This document shows, piece after piece, positions 18,391-26,356 of a stretch of 64,000 nt of DNA (positions within the stretch are counted from its first letter, which is position 1; every line of letters starts with the position of its first letter). Position numbers and translations under genes: made by a program. This DNA comes from Lentzea nigeriaca. GTDB taxonomy: Bacteria; Actinomycetota; Actinomycetes; Mycobacteriales; Pseudonocardiaceae. The stretch spans positions 248,001 through 312,000 of the forward strand of contig NZ_JAFBCX010000009.1 of assembly GCF_016907955.1 (NCBI RefSeq), written 5' to 3'. A model generated the notes under the pieces. The model searched no databases, was not told the origin of the DNA, and saw only the letters and a program-made list of their open reading frames with translations.

Positions 18391-18405
18391 GGTCACTTTG
18401 TGACC
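18391..18405. promoter_or_regulatory. Operator-like dyad upstream of the NmrA-family gene
   Basis: The perfect dyad GGTCAC-TTT-GTGACC lies 54 bp upstream of the NmrA-family start. A second half-pair, GACC...GGTC, overlaps it from the left. The spacing and symmetry suit a winged-helix dimer; no cognate regulator is adjacent. Confidence 0.55.
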
Positions 18406-18406
18406 G

Positions 18407-19606
18407 CTATTGGAACCGCACGGGAAGTTCTTTGAGCCCGCGCATGAAGAAGGTCGGCGGGCAGTAGGTCAGCTCGGCCGGATCGACGGCGAGCGCGAGG
18501 CCGGGACACCGTTGCAGCAACGCCTTGATGCCGATCGCGCCTTCGAGCCGCGCGAGCGGCGCGCCGAGGCAGTGGTGGACGCCGAAGCCGAACCCGAAGT
18601 GCGCCCGCGCCTCCCGCAGGTCGCGGCTGATGTCGAAGCTGTCGGGGTTCGGGAAGCGCTTGGGGTCACGTGACGACGACGACTGGCCGATCATGATGAC
18701 CTCGCCCTCGCCGATCACGGTGCCGGCGATGTCGACGGGCTCCTTGGTGTAGCGCAACGCGGCGAACTCGACGGGGCCGTCGTAGCGCAGGACCTCCTCC
18801 ACCGCGGTGTCGAGCAACGACCAGTCGGCACGCAGCGCGGCCAGCTGCTCGGGGTGGCGCAGCAGCGCGAGCGTGCCGCTCGCGATGAGGTTCGCCGTCG
18901 ACTCGTGCCCGCCGACGAGCAGCAGGAACGACATGCCGAGCAGCTCGTCGGACGAGAGCGAGTCGCCGTTCTCGTCGGTGGTGTTCACGAGCGCGCCGAT
19001 CAGGTCGTCGCTCGGGGTGCGGCGCTTGTCCTCGATCAACGCGGCCAGGTACTCGGTCAGCCCGCGCTGCGCGGCCTCGCCGTCCTCCGGCGTCGCGGGC
19101 GCGGACAGGTCGGCCGACCACTTGTGGAACGCCGCGCGGTCCGCGAACGGGACACCGATCAGTTCGCAGATCACCTGCAGCGGCAACGGAAGCGCGTACG
19201 AGGACACGAGATCTGCTTGTCCCTGCGGCACCATCGCGTCGAGCAGCTCGGCGGCGAGCTCCTCGATCCGCGGTTGCAGCGACTGCATGCGGCGCACGGT
19301 GAACTCCCGCGCCACCAGCTTGCGCAGCCGCGTGTGGTCCGGCGGGTCCGCCTGCAGCATGGTCTTGCCGACCACGGCGCGTCCCAGGCTGTCCCACGCC
19401 TTCAGGTACTTCATGTCGTTGCTCAGGCGCGGATCGGTGAACGCGGCCTTGGCCTCGTCGTAGCCGGTGATGATCCAGCACGACCTGCCGTCGAGCACAC
19501 GCGCCCGGTGCACCGGACCGCGCTCGCGCAGCTCGGCGAACAACGGGTAGGGGTCGGCGGCGAAAGCGGAGTTCGCCCCGGTCAGGTCCGCTTCTGTCGT
19601 GTCCAT
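18407..19606 (-). CDS. Cytochrome P450 (3)
   Basis: A 399-residue soluble P450. The I-helix is LLVGGHESTAN, ExxR is Glu271/Arg274 and the heme loop is FGFGVHHCLG with Cys346. The oxygen-activating position is Glu-Ser-Thr rather than Glu/Asp-Thr-Thr. It is a single gene, transcribed away from the glycosyltransferase operon. Substrate unknown. Three P450s in one cluster imply heavy oxidative tailoring of the aglycone, for example quinone formation or epoxidation. Confidence 0.9.
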   Translation of the reverse strand: MDTTEADLTGANSAFAADPYPLFAELRERGPVHRARVLDGRSCWIITGYDEAKAAFTDPRLSNDMKYLKAWDSLGRAVVGKTMLQADPPDHTRLRKLVAREFTVRRMQSLQPRIEELAAELLDAMVPQGQADLVSSYALPLPLQVICELIGVPFADRAAFHKWSADLSAPATPEDGEAAQRGLTEYLAALIEDKRRTPSDDLIGALVNTTDENGDSLSSDELLGMSFLLLVGGHESTANLIASGTLALLRHPEQLAALRADWSLLDTAVEEVLRYDGPVEFAALRYTKEPVDIAGTVIGEGEVIMIGQSSSSRDPKRFPNPDSFDISRDLREARAHFGFGFGVHHCLGAPLARLEGAIGIKALLQRCPGLALAVDPAELTYCPPTFFMRGLKELPVRFQ

Positions 19607-19655
19607 GCGGCGAAGGTAGGACCCGGCGCTCAACTCCCGCTTGGGCGCGCGAAAG

Positions 19656-19713
19656 GTGCCGTCAGGGGCACCCCTCACCGCGCGGACACGGCGAAGGGTG
19701 CCCCTGACGGCAC
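19656..19713. terminator. 18-bp perfect inverted repeat upstream of P450 3
   Basis: Arms GTGCCGTCAGGGGCACCC (19656-19673) and GGGTGCCCCTGACGGCAC (19696-19713) are perfectly complementary with a 22-nt loop. It lies between the P450 3 start and the end of a small minus-strand reading frame. It may terminate that small transcript or act as a transcript-stabilising hairpin. Confidence 0.6.
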
Positions 19714-19726
19714 TCGGGAAAGGTCG

Positions 19727-19867
19727 CTACCGCGTGGCCGGCTCGTCCTCGGCGGCGCCGTCGAGGTGAATCGGCGGCGGGACGACGAACACGAGCGGTG
19801 GAACGACAAAGATGCCCATGACCACAAGGGGCATGGGCCGCGGCGACACGTCGACCGGTTCGGTCAT
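19727..19867 (-). CDS. Small hydrophobic peptide (46 aa), function unknown
   Basis: A short reading frame with a strong ribosome site (GAGGAG) 8 nt before ATG 19867; an in-frame ATG at 19873 is also possible. The peptide has a short polar start (MTEPVDVSPRP), one hydrophobic run (MPLVVMGIFVVPPLVFVVPPP) and a hydrophilic tail (IHLDGAAEDEPATR). It has no Cys and very few Ser/Thr, so it is not a substrate for azoline formation. It may be a one-pass membrane peptide. It lies in an otherwise gene-free 414-bp gap between P450 3 and the glycosyltransferase operon. The ribosome site is the main support for its being real. Confidence 0.45.
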   Translation of the reverse strand: MTEPVDVSPRPMPLVVMGIFVVPPLVFVVPPPIHLDGAAEDEPATR

Positions 19868-20020
19868 CGGCATTGCTCCTCGTTCGGGGACCCTTCCGCG
19901 TCACGGTGCGCAGCCGCACTCGACAGGCGCTCGCGCACGGCTCGCTGCGCCCGCGTTCAAGTACGCGTCCAGCGCGCACCGGCACCGTTCACCTCCGCCA
20001 CCACTCTGCGAGGAGCTCTC

Positions 20021-21292
20021 ATGCGCGTCTTGGTCACCCAGTGGCCCAACCCATCACACCTGTACGCGTCGATCCCGATGCTGTGGGCGTTGCAGGGCGC
20101 CGGCCACGAGGTGGTCGTCGCCTCGCACCCCGACCTCGCCGGCGCGACCACGCGCGCGGGACTGACGGCCGTGTCGCTCGGCACGCCGGACACGGTGCCC
20201 GGACTGACGCTCGAGAACTACGGCAAGTACGACCTGCCGCAGGAACACCGCGACAAGTTCCGGGAACCGCTGGGGCTCACGCCGGAGGACTACGACGTCT
20301 GGGAGATCTGCAGCACCTACCACCAGATCGGGCTGCACATCCTCCACCCGCCCGGCGGGCCCAGCGCGCTCGCCGACCACCTCGTCGACTTCGCCCTGCG
20401 GTGGCGGCCGGACCTCGTGATCTGGGAGCCGGAGATGGCGGCCTCGCCGATCGCGGCCAGGCTGTGCGGGGCCGCCCACGCGAGGATGGTGTGGGGCCTC
20501 GACTACTCGGGCTGGATGGAGGAGCGGTTCGCGGCGCGGCGCGCCGAGGTCGCCGCGGCCGGGCTCACCGACCCGTTGCTCGACGCGGTCGAGCCGATCG
20601 CGGCGCAGTACGGCGTCGAGGTCGACGACGAGCTGCTGTACGGGCAGTGGACCATCGACCCGACGCCGCCCGCCATGCGACTGCCTACGCGGCAACGGGT
20701 CGTGCCGCACCGCCGCGTGCCCTACACCGGCATCGGCACGATCCCGGACTGGATCTACCCGAAGCCGCAGCGGCCGCGGGTCGCCGTGTCGCTCGGCGCG
20801 TCGGTGCGGGAGCACGCCGCGGGCAACGACCTGATCGGCACCCTGCTGGAGATGCTCGGCGGGCTCGACGTCGAGGTCGTCGCCACGCTGAACGCCGCGC
20901 AGCTCGAGGGCTACACCGTGCCCGGCAACGTCCGCACCGTCGACTTCCTGCCGCTCAACCAGCTGCTGCCGACCTGCTCGGCGCTCATCCACCACGGCGG
21001 TGGCGGCACGTTCACCTCGGCGGTGGCGCACCAGGTGCCGCAGCTCGTCGTGCCGAACACCGGCGGTGTCGAGGCCCCGTTCTACGCCAGGCGCATCACC
21101 GACAGCGGCGCGGGGATCATCCTGGACGCGGACAACCTCGACGTCGACGAGCTGCGCAAGCAGCTGATGCGGGTGATCGAGGGGCCGTCGTTCGCCGAGG
21201 GCGCCCGGCGCCTGCACGCGGACTGGCTGGCGATGCCCAGCCCGAACGACGTCGTCCCGTCCATCGAGAAGCTGACGGCGCAGCACCGATGA
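20021..21292 (+). CDS. GT1-family glycosyltransferase (1)
   Basis: A 423-residue glycosyltransferase of the GT-B antibiotic class. The N-terminal acceptor half opens MRVLVTQWPNPSHLYASIPM. The C-terminal donor half carries LIHHGGGGTFTSAVAHQVPQ, the nucleotide-binding signature. ATG 20021 follows AGGAG. It heads an operon with 4-ketoreductase, 3-dehydrase, 3-ketoreductase and the AknOx-like oxidase, which make or modify a 2,3,6-trideoxy sugar, so it most likely attaches that sugar. It is a clear paralogue of the transferase at 26344. No P450-like activator partner (DesVIII type) is present. Confidence 0.92.
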   Translation: MRVLVTQWPNPSHLYASIPMLWALQGAGHEVVVASHPDLAGATTRAGLTAVSLGTPDTVPGLTLENYGKYDLPQEHRDKFREPLGLTPEDYDVWEICSTYHQIGLHILHPPGGPSALADHLVDFALRWRPDLVIWEPEMAASPIAARLCGAAHARMVWGLDYSGWMEERFAARRAEVAAAGLTDPLLDAVEPIAAQYGVEVDDELLYGQWTIDPTPPAMRLPTRQRVVPHRRVPYTGIGTIPDWIYPKPQRPRVAVSLGASVREHAAGNDLIGTLLEMLGGLDVEVVATLNAAQLEGYTVPGNVRTVDFLPLNQLLPTCSALIHHGGGGTFTSAVAHQVPQLVVPNTGGVEAPFYARRITDSGAGIILDADNLDVDELRKQLMRVIEGPSFAEGARRLHADWLAMPSPNDVVPSIEKLTAQHR

Positions 21293-22116
21293 AGATCCTC
21301 GTGCTGGGAGGCACCGGCTTCGTCGGACGGCACGTCCGTGACGCGCTCCACCGAGCGGGCCACGACGTGCTGTCCGTCTCGCGCGGCACCGGCGTCGACC
21401 TCATGACCGCGGACCTGGCGCCCGTCGTCGACGGGTGCGACGTCGTCGTGAACGCGGCGGGCAGCGTGTGGCTCGCGACCGAGCAGCAGATGCTCGAAGC
21501 GAACGCGGCGCTGGTCGACCGGCTCGTGAAGGCGTTGTCCGATCAGCGTTTCGTCCAGCTCGGCACCGTGCACGAGTACGGGTCCGGCGTCGCCGGCCGT
21601 GGCACCACCGAGACGCAGCCGACGGTTCCGCTGACGCCGTACGGGAAGTCGAAGCTGATCGGCACCACGGCCGCGCTGGACAGCGGCCGGGACGTCGTGG
21701 TGCTCCGGGTCTCGAACGTCATCGGTCCCGGTGTGCCGGAAGGCAGCCTGATGCGCACCGTCGCGGACCACCTCGCTTCCGGGTCGGACGAGCCGCTGAC
21801 GTTCGGCTCGCTGCGGGCGTGGCGGGACTACGTCGACGCCCGTGACGTCGCGGACGCCGTGCTGCGTGCCATCACCGCGCCCGTCACCGGCGAGGTGATC
21901 AACATCGGCAGCGGTGCGGCCGTGCGGACCAGGACGCTCGTCGAACGGATGGTCGCGTTGAGCGGCAGGGGTGTCGCGATCGTCGAGGACGCGGCGGGAG
22001 GCCGCGCCGACGCGGAATGGCTGCAGCTGGACATCGTCAAGGCGGACAGGCTGCTCGGCTGGCGCCCGCGGCGCGGGCTCGACGAGTCGCTGCGCGACTT
22101 GCTCGCGGCCGCATGA
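21289..22116 (+). CDS. dTDP-4-keto-deoxyhexose 4-ketoreductase (1)
   Basis: A 275-residue NAD-dependent epimerase/dehydratase-family protein with the GGTGFVGRHV nucleotide loop and the YGKSK catalytic pair. It overlaps the preceding glycosyltransferase by 4 nt. In deoxysugar pathways this group reduces the C4 ketone in the last activated step. Its neighbours indicate the 2,3,6-trideoxy branch. A second, more distant homologue (33637) is placed with the aminosugar genes, so each branch probably has its own reductase, which also sets C4 configuration. Confidence 0.85.
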   Translation: MKILVLGGTGFVGRHVRDALHRAGHDVLSVSRGTGVDLMTADLAPVVDGCDVVVNAAGSVWLATEQQMLEANAALVDRLVKALSDQRFVQLGTVHEYGSGVAGRGTTETQPTVPLTPYGKSKLIGTTAALDSGRDVVVLRVSNVIGPGVPEGSLMRTVADHLASGSDEPLTFGSLRAWRDYVDARDVADAVLRAITAPVTGEVINIGSGAAVRTRTLVERMVALSGRGVAIVEDAAGGRADAEWLQLDIVKADRLLGWRPRRGLDESLRDLLAAA

Positions 22117-22145
22117 CCACGCACACCGAAGAAGGGGAAGCACAG

Positions 22146-23450
22146 ATGAGCGAGCACAAGGCGCTGGTACTCGACGAGGTCCGCAAGTTCCACCAGGAGC
22201 AACAGCCCGCCGGCGGTTTCGTCCCCGGTGTCACCGAGATCTGGCCGTCCGGTGCCGTGCTGGACGAGGACGACCGGGTGGCGCTGGTGGAGGCCGCGCT
22301 GGAGATGCGCATCGCCGCCGGGTTCACCTCGCGCAAGTTCGAGTCGTCCTTCGCGCGCAAGCTCAAGCGGCGCAAGGCACATCTGACGAACTCCGGCTCG
22401 TCGGCGAACCTGCTGGCGGTGTCCGCGCTCACCTCGCCGTTGCTCGAGGACGCGAGGCTGAAGCCGGGTGACGAGGTCATCACCGTCGCGTGCGGCTTCC
22501 CCACCACGGTGAACCCGATCCTCCAAAATGGACTGATCCCGGTCTTCGTCGACGTCGACCTCGCGACCTACAACACGACCGTCGACAGGGTCGCCGCCGC
22601 GATCGGGCCGAAGACGCGCGCGATCATCATCGCGCACGCGCTGGGAAACCCCTTCCCCGTCCGGGAGATCGCGGAGCTCGCGACCGAGCACGAGCTGTTC
22701 CTGATCGAGGACAACTGCGACGCCGTCGGGTCGCTCTACGACGGGCAGATCACCGGCTCGTTCGGCGACTTCACCACGGTCAGCTTCTACCCGGCGCACC
22801 ACCTGACGATGGGCGAGGGCGGCTGCGTGCTGACCTCGAACCTCACGCTCGCGCGGATCGTCGAGTCCATGCGCGACTGGGGCCGCGACTGCTGGTGCGA
22901 GCCGGGCGAGAGCAACAAGTGCCTCAAGCGGTTCGACTACCAGATGGGCACGCTGCCCGCGGGCTACGACCACAAGTACATCTTCTCGCACGTCGGCTAC
23001 AACCTGAAGACGACCGACCTGCAGGCCGCGCTCGGGCTGACTCAGCTGGCGAAGATCGACGAGTTCTGCGCTGCACGGCGGCACAACTGGAACCGGCTGC
23101 GCGCGGCGCTCGACGGCGTGCCGCACCTGATGCTGCCGGAGGCCACGCCGAAGAGCGACCCGAGCTGGTTCGGGTTCGTGCTCACCGTGCTGCCGGACGC
23201 GCCGTTCAAGCGCGCGGACCTCATCGCCTTCCTGGAGGACCGCAAGATCGGCACGCGCAGGCTGTTCGCGGGCAACCTGACCCGCCACCCCGCCTACATC
23301 GGGCAGCCGTACCGGGTGGTCGGCGACCTGACCAACAGCGACATCATCACCGAGCAGACGTTCTGGGTCGGCATCTACCCCGGCCTGACCGACGAGATGA
23401 TCGACTACATCGCGTCCTCGGTGAAGGAGTTCGTGGGGCAGCCGCGATGA
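22146..23450 (+). CDS. PMP-dependent dTDP-4-keto-hexose 3-dehydrase (SpnQ/E1-like)
   Basis: A 434-residue DegT-fold enzyme of the 3-dehydrase branch. The internal aldimine Lys of aminotransferases is replaced by His219 in FYPAHHLTMGEGG, the hallmark of enzymes that remove the C3 hydroxyl with PMP. They need an external iron-sulphur or flavin reductase, which the ferredoxin/reductase pair at 6295-8502 could provide. Acting after 2-deoxygenation it would give a 2,3,6-trideoxy-4-keto sugar, the precursor of rhodinose, amicetose or forosamine-type sugars. ATG 22146 is 29 nt after the ketoreductase. Confidence 0.92.
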   Translation: MSEHKALVLDEVRKFHQEQQPAGGFVPGVTEIWPSGAVLDEDDRVALVEAALEMRIAAGFTSRKFESSFARKLKRRKAHLTNSGSSANLLAVSALTSPLLEDARLKPGDEVITVACGFPTTVNPILQNGLIPVFVDVDLATYNTTVDRVAAAIGPKTRAIIIAHALGNPFPVREIAELATEHELFLIEDNCDAVGSLYDGQITGSFGDFTTVSFYPAHHLTMGEGGCVLTSNLTLARIVESMRDWGRDCWCEPGESNKCLKRFDYQMGTLPAGYDHKYIFSHVGYNLKTTDLQAALGLTQLAKIDEFCAARRHNWNRLRAALDGVPHLMLPEATPKSDPSWFGFVLTVLPDAPFKRADLIAFLEDRKIGTRRLFAGNLTRHPAYIGQPYRVVGDLTNSDIITEQTFWVGIYPGLTDEMIDYIASSVKEFVGQPR

Positions 23451-24403
23451 CCGCACCCGTCCGGATCGGGGTGCTGGGCTGCTCGGCGTTCGCGCAACGG
23501 CGGATGATCCCGGCGTTCCTCGCCTCCGCCGACGTCACGCTGGCCGCGGTGGCCAGCCGCGACAAGGCGAAGGCCGAGGCACTGGCTGGAGAGCTCGGTT
23601 GCCGCGCGGTGCACGGGTACGAGGCGTTGCTCGCGGATCCCGAGATCGACGCCGTGTACACGCCGTTGCCCGCCGCTCTGCACGCCGAGTGGGTGGAGGC
23701 GTCGCTGTTGGCGGGCAAGCACGTGCTCGCGGAGAAGCCGCTCACGCTGAACCGGAACCGCACCGCCGCGTTGCTGGAGCTCGCCGGCGAGCTCGGTCTC
23801 GCGTTGCTGGAGAACGTGATGTTCGTGCACCACAGCCAGCACGCGGCGGTGCGCAAGCTGGTGGCGGACGGGATGATCGGCGAGCTGCGGTCGTTCCGCG
23901 CGGAGTTCGCCATCCCCCGCCAGCCCGACGGCGACATCCGCTACAACCCACAGCTGGGCGGCGGGGCGTTGTGGGACACCGGCGTGTACCCGGTCCGCGC
24001 CGCGCTGCACCTGCTGGAGGCCGAGCTGACGGTCGCGGGCGCGACGCTCACCGGCCCCGGTTTCGACGTCGACACCAGGGGTGCCGCCCTCTTGTCCACT
24101 GTGGATGGTGTGCCCGCGCAGCTCGCGTTCGGCCTGGAACACGGTTATCGCAACACCTACGAGCTCAGCGGCACGGAGGGACGCATCACCCTGGAGCGCG
24201 TCTTCACACCGCCCGCCGACTACGAGCCGACCGTGCTGCTGGAGCGAGACTCCGTGCCGCACCGCATCACGTTGCCCGCGGACGACCAGGTGGCGAACAC
24301 GGTCGCCGCCTTCGCTGCGGCCGTGCGCGTCGGCGCCGCGCCGCACGACAACTACCTGGAGCAGGCGCGACTGCTCGAAGAAATCCTGATCGCCGCGCTC
24401 TGA
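23447..24403 (+). CDS. NDP-hexose 3-ketoreductase (Gfo/Idh/MocA family)
   Basis: A 318-residue oxidoreductase with an N-terminal Rossmann loop (IGVLGCSAFAQ) and the AEKPLTLN motif containing the catalytic Lys. Family members reduce the 3-keto group of the 2,3-dehydratase product to give dTDP-4-keto-2,6-dideoxyglucose. It overlaps the 3-dehydrase by 4 nt. With 12506, 22146 and 21289 it completes a trideoxysugar route. The order 3-ketoreduction, then 3-dehydration is established for forosamine-type pathways and is inferred here. Confidence 0.9.
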   Translation: MTAPVRIGVLGCSAFAQRRMIPAFLASADVTLAAVASRDKAKAEALAGELGCRAVHGYEALLADPEIDAVYTPLPAALHAEWVEASLLAGKHVLAEKPLTLNRNRTAALLELAGELGLALLENVMFVHHSQHAAVRKLVADGMIGELRSFRAEFAIPRQPDGDIRYNPQLGGGALWDTGVYPVRAALHLLEAELTVAGATLTGPGFDVDTRGAALLSTVDGVPAQLAFGLEHGYRNTYELSGTEGRITLERVFTPPADYEPTVLLERDSVPHRITLPADDQVANTVAAFAAAVRVGAAPHDNYLEQARLLEEILIAAL

Positions 24404-24493
24404 CTGTGTCAATCGGGAGTACAGCGGGATCCGAGGAACCGGGCATCTACTTGCCGCGACACAGTCCCACGACCCGCTGAAAGCTGGTACACG

Positions 24494-26083
24494 ATGTCCA
24501 TCTCACGCCGGTTATTCATCGGTTCCGCCGCCGCGGCGGGAACGGCGATCGCGGCCGGGGCGCCGGCCTCGGCGAGCACCGACAACTGCCAGGGCGGCTT
24601 CCCCGAGGTCACCATCAAACCGGACGACCCGAGGTACGCCGAACTGGTGGCACGCGGCTTCAACCAGCGCTACATCGGGAAACCCGACCAGGCGCACGTC
24701 GTGTACACCCCCGCGCAGATCGAGAACGTCCTCAACAGCGCCGTGAAGAACAAGCAGCACTTCTCGGTCCGCAGCGGCGGGCACTGCTTCGTCGGCCTCG
24801 TCGACGACCCGGCCAACAAGGTCCTGATCGACGTCTCGGAGATGAAGGGCGTCTACTTCGACCAGAGGATGAAGGCGATCTGCGTCGAGTCCGGCGTCAC
24901 GATCGGCGAGCTGCTGCGGTCGCTGTACTACGGCTGGGGCGTCACGCTTCCCGCGGGCGTCTGCCCGTCGGTCGGCGCGGGCGGCCACATCTCCGGCGGC
25001 GGCTACGGCCCGTTGTCGCGCAAGTTCGGCCTGACCGTCGACCACCTGTACGGCGTGGAGGTCGTCACGGTCGGCGCGGACGGCAGGGCGAAGACCGTGG
25101 TGGCGACCAGGAACCCGAGCGACCCCAACCGCGACCTGTGGTGGGCGCACACCGGCGGCGGCGGCGGAAACTTCGGCGTCATCACGAAGTACTGGTTCCG
25201 CACACCGGGAGTCTCGGGCAACGACCCGGCGCAGCTGCTGCCCCGCCCGCCCGCACGGCTGCTGTCGTGCTGGGCCACGTGGTCCTGGGACGGCATGACG
25301 GAGCAGGACTTCAAGCGCCTGGTCCGCAACCACGGCACGTGGCACGCCGCGAACAGCGCGCCCGGCTCCGCCTACGAGAGCCTGCACAGCTCGTTGCACC
25401 TCAACCGCAAGTCGGTCGGCTCGATCTTCCTGGAGATCCGCATCGACGGCACCCTGCCCAACGCGCAGAAGCTGCTCGACGACTACATCGCCGCGGTCGG
25501 CGCCGGAGTCTCGGTGAAGGTGAACGCGATGCCGTGGGAAGGCCTGTTCCTCGCCAACGCCGTCGACGTGTGGGTCGACCCGACCGGCTCGAACCGCAAC
25601 GAGACCAAGGGCAGCAACCTGCGCAAGCCGTTGAACGACGAGCAGGTCGACACCGTGTGGCGGTCGCTGACCGACCCGCAGCGGCAGGGCCAGGGCAAGG
25701 TCTACCTCGCCTCCTACGGCTGCACCATCAACACCGTCGCGCCGTCGGCCACCGCCGTGCCGCAGCGCAGCTCCATGTTCAAGATGGCGGTGGGCACCTC
25801 GTGGGCCGACCCAGCCGAGGACGCCGCGCAGGTGCAGTGGGTGCGTGACACCTACACCGGCATCCACAAGGCCACCGGCGGCGCACCGGCGCCGAACGAC
25901 GCCCAGGACGGCGCCTACATCAACTACCCCGACCTCGACCTGCTCGACCCGAACCGCAACCGTTCGGGGGTGCCGTGGTCCACGCTCTACTACAAGGACA
26001 ACTACCCGGCGCTGCAGCGGATCAAGGCCAAGTACGACCCGACCAACGTGTTCCACCACCCGCTCTCGATCCGGCCGGCCTGA
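24494..26083 (+). CDS. AknOx-like bicovalent FAD sugar oxidase, Tat-exported
   Basis: A 529-residue BBE/vanillyl-alcohol-oxidase-fold flavoenzyme with an N-terminal twin-arginine signal (SRRLFIGSAAAAGTAIAAGAPASAS). Both covalent flavin ligands are present: His97 in RSGGHC and Cys157 in PAGVCPSVGAGGHISGGGYG. The family's C-terminal tail (DNYPALQRIKAKYDPTNVFH) is intact. AknOx oxidises the terminal rhodinose of aclacinomycin to cinerulose and then aculose on the finished glycoside. The upstream operon makes a sugar of just that class, so a late, probably extracytoplasmic oxidation of a terminal trideoxysugar is the best reading. It is followed by a very strong terminator. Confidence 0.9.
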   Translation: MSISRRLFIGSAAAAGTAIAAGAPASASTDNCQGGFPEVTIKPDDPRYAELVARGFNQRYIGKPDQAHVVYTPAQIENVLNSAVKNKQHFSVRSGGHCFVGLVDDPANKVLIDVSEMKGVYFDQRMKAICVESGVTIGELLRSLYYGWGVTLPAGVCPSVGAGGHISGGGYGPLSRKFGLTVDHLYGVEVVTVGADGRAKTVVATRNPSDPNRDLWWAHTGGGGGNFGVITKYWFRTPGVSGNDPAQLLPRPPARLLSCWATWSWDGMTEQDFKRLVRNHGTWHAANSAPGSAYESLHSSLHLNRKSVGSIFLEIRIDGTLPNAQKLLDDYIAAVGAGVSVKVNAMPWEGLFLANAVDVWVDPTGSNRNETKGSNLRKPLNDEQVDTVWRSLTDPQRQGQGKVYLASYGCTINTVAPSATAVPQRSSMFKMAVGTSWADPAEDAAQVQWVRDTYTGIHKATGGAPAPNDAQDGAYINYPDLDLLDPNRNRSGVPWSTLYYKDNYPALQRIKAKYDPTNVFHHPLSIRPA

Positions 26084-26090
26084 TCCGGAC

Positions 26091-26144
26091 GCAGAAGCCG
26101 AAAGGGCGCCCTCGCCGCGGCGAGGGCGCCCTTTCGGCTTCTGC
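26091..26144. terminator. Perfect 27-bp inverted-repeat terminator
   Basis: Arms 26091-26117 and 26118-26144 are perfectly complementary with no loop between them, built around AGCCGAAAGGGCGCCCTCG. It lies 8 nt after the AknOx-like stop codon and ends the 20021-26083 operon. Confidence 0.85.
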
Positions 26145-26165
26145 ACTGCCAAGTAGCTTGTTGCA

Positions 26166-26356
26166 GCTATCTCTTGGGATGTGACAGTGAGGGTGATTTC
26201 GGCAGGCGGCGGCGCTTCGATCACGAAGATCGCGCTCTCACGGCTAGCGACGTGCGTGAGAACGCGACCATCCGGGCTTTTCGGAGACGAGCACCAGACC
26301 GCCCCCTGCCCGACTCAACGGAGCACAACCAAGCCGCGACGCTCTACTGGTCCCGG
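26166..26356 (+). repeat. Long inverted repeat, copy A (partner at 52247-52512)
   Basis: This 191-bp stretch matches the reverse complement of 52247-52512 at high identity, with blocks such as CTCTTGGGATGTGACAGTGA and CCCTGCCCGACTCAACGGAG identical. Copy A lacks about 75 bp present in the middle of copy B. It fills the gap between the terminator after the AknOx-like gene and the end of glycosyltransferase 2, whose stop codon lies inside the shared sequence. No convincing reading frame is conserved between the copies. Confidence 0.85.

Larger units (their letters stand above)
19607..20020. other. Gap between P450 3 and the glycosyltransferase operon
   Basis: This 414-bp gap contains the 18-bp inverted repeat (19656-19713), the small hydrophobic peptide frame (19727-19867) and the promoter region of the 20021 operon with AGGAG at 20011. 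Nothing else could be supported. Confidence 0.6.

Noticed and set aside
19727..19867. Small peptide as the precursor for the YcaO enzyme
   Set aside because: It has no Cys and almost no Ser/Thr in a possible core, and lies 18 kb away from the YcaO gene.
22146..23450. DegT-family protein as a sugar aminotransferase
   Set aside because: The Schiff-base Lys is replaced by His219 in FYPAHH, so it must be a PMP-dependent dehydrase.
26166..26356. Insertion sequence remnant with a transposase frame
   Set aside because: No reading frame is conserved between copies A and B and no transposase motif is visible. It is kept only as a repeat.
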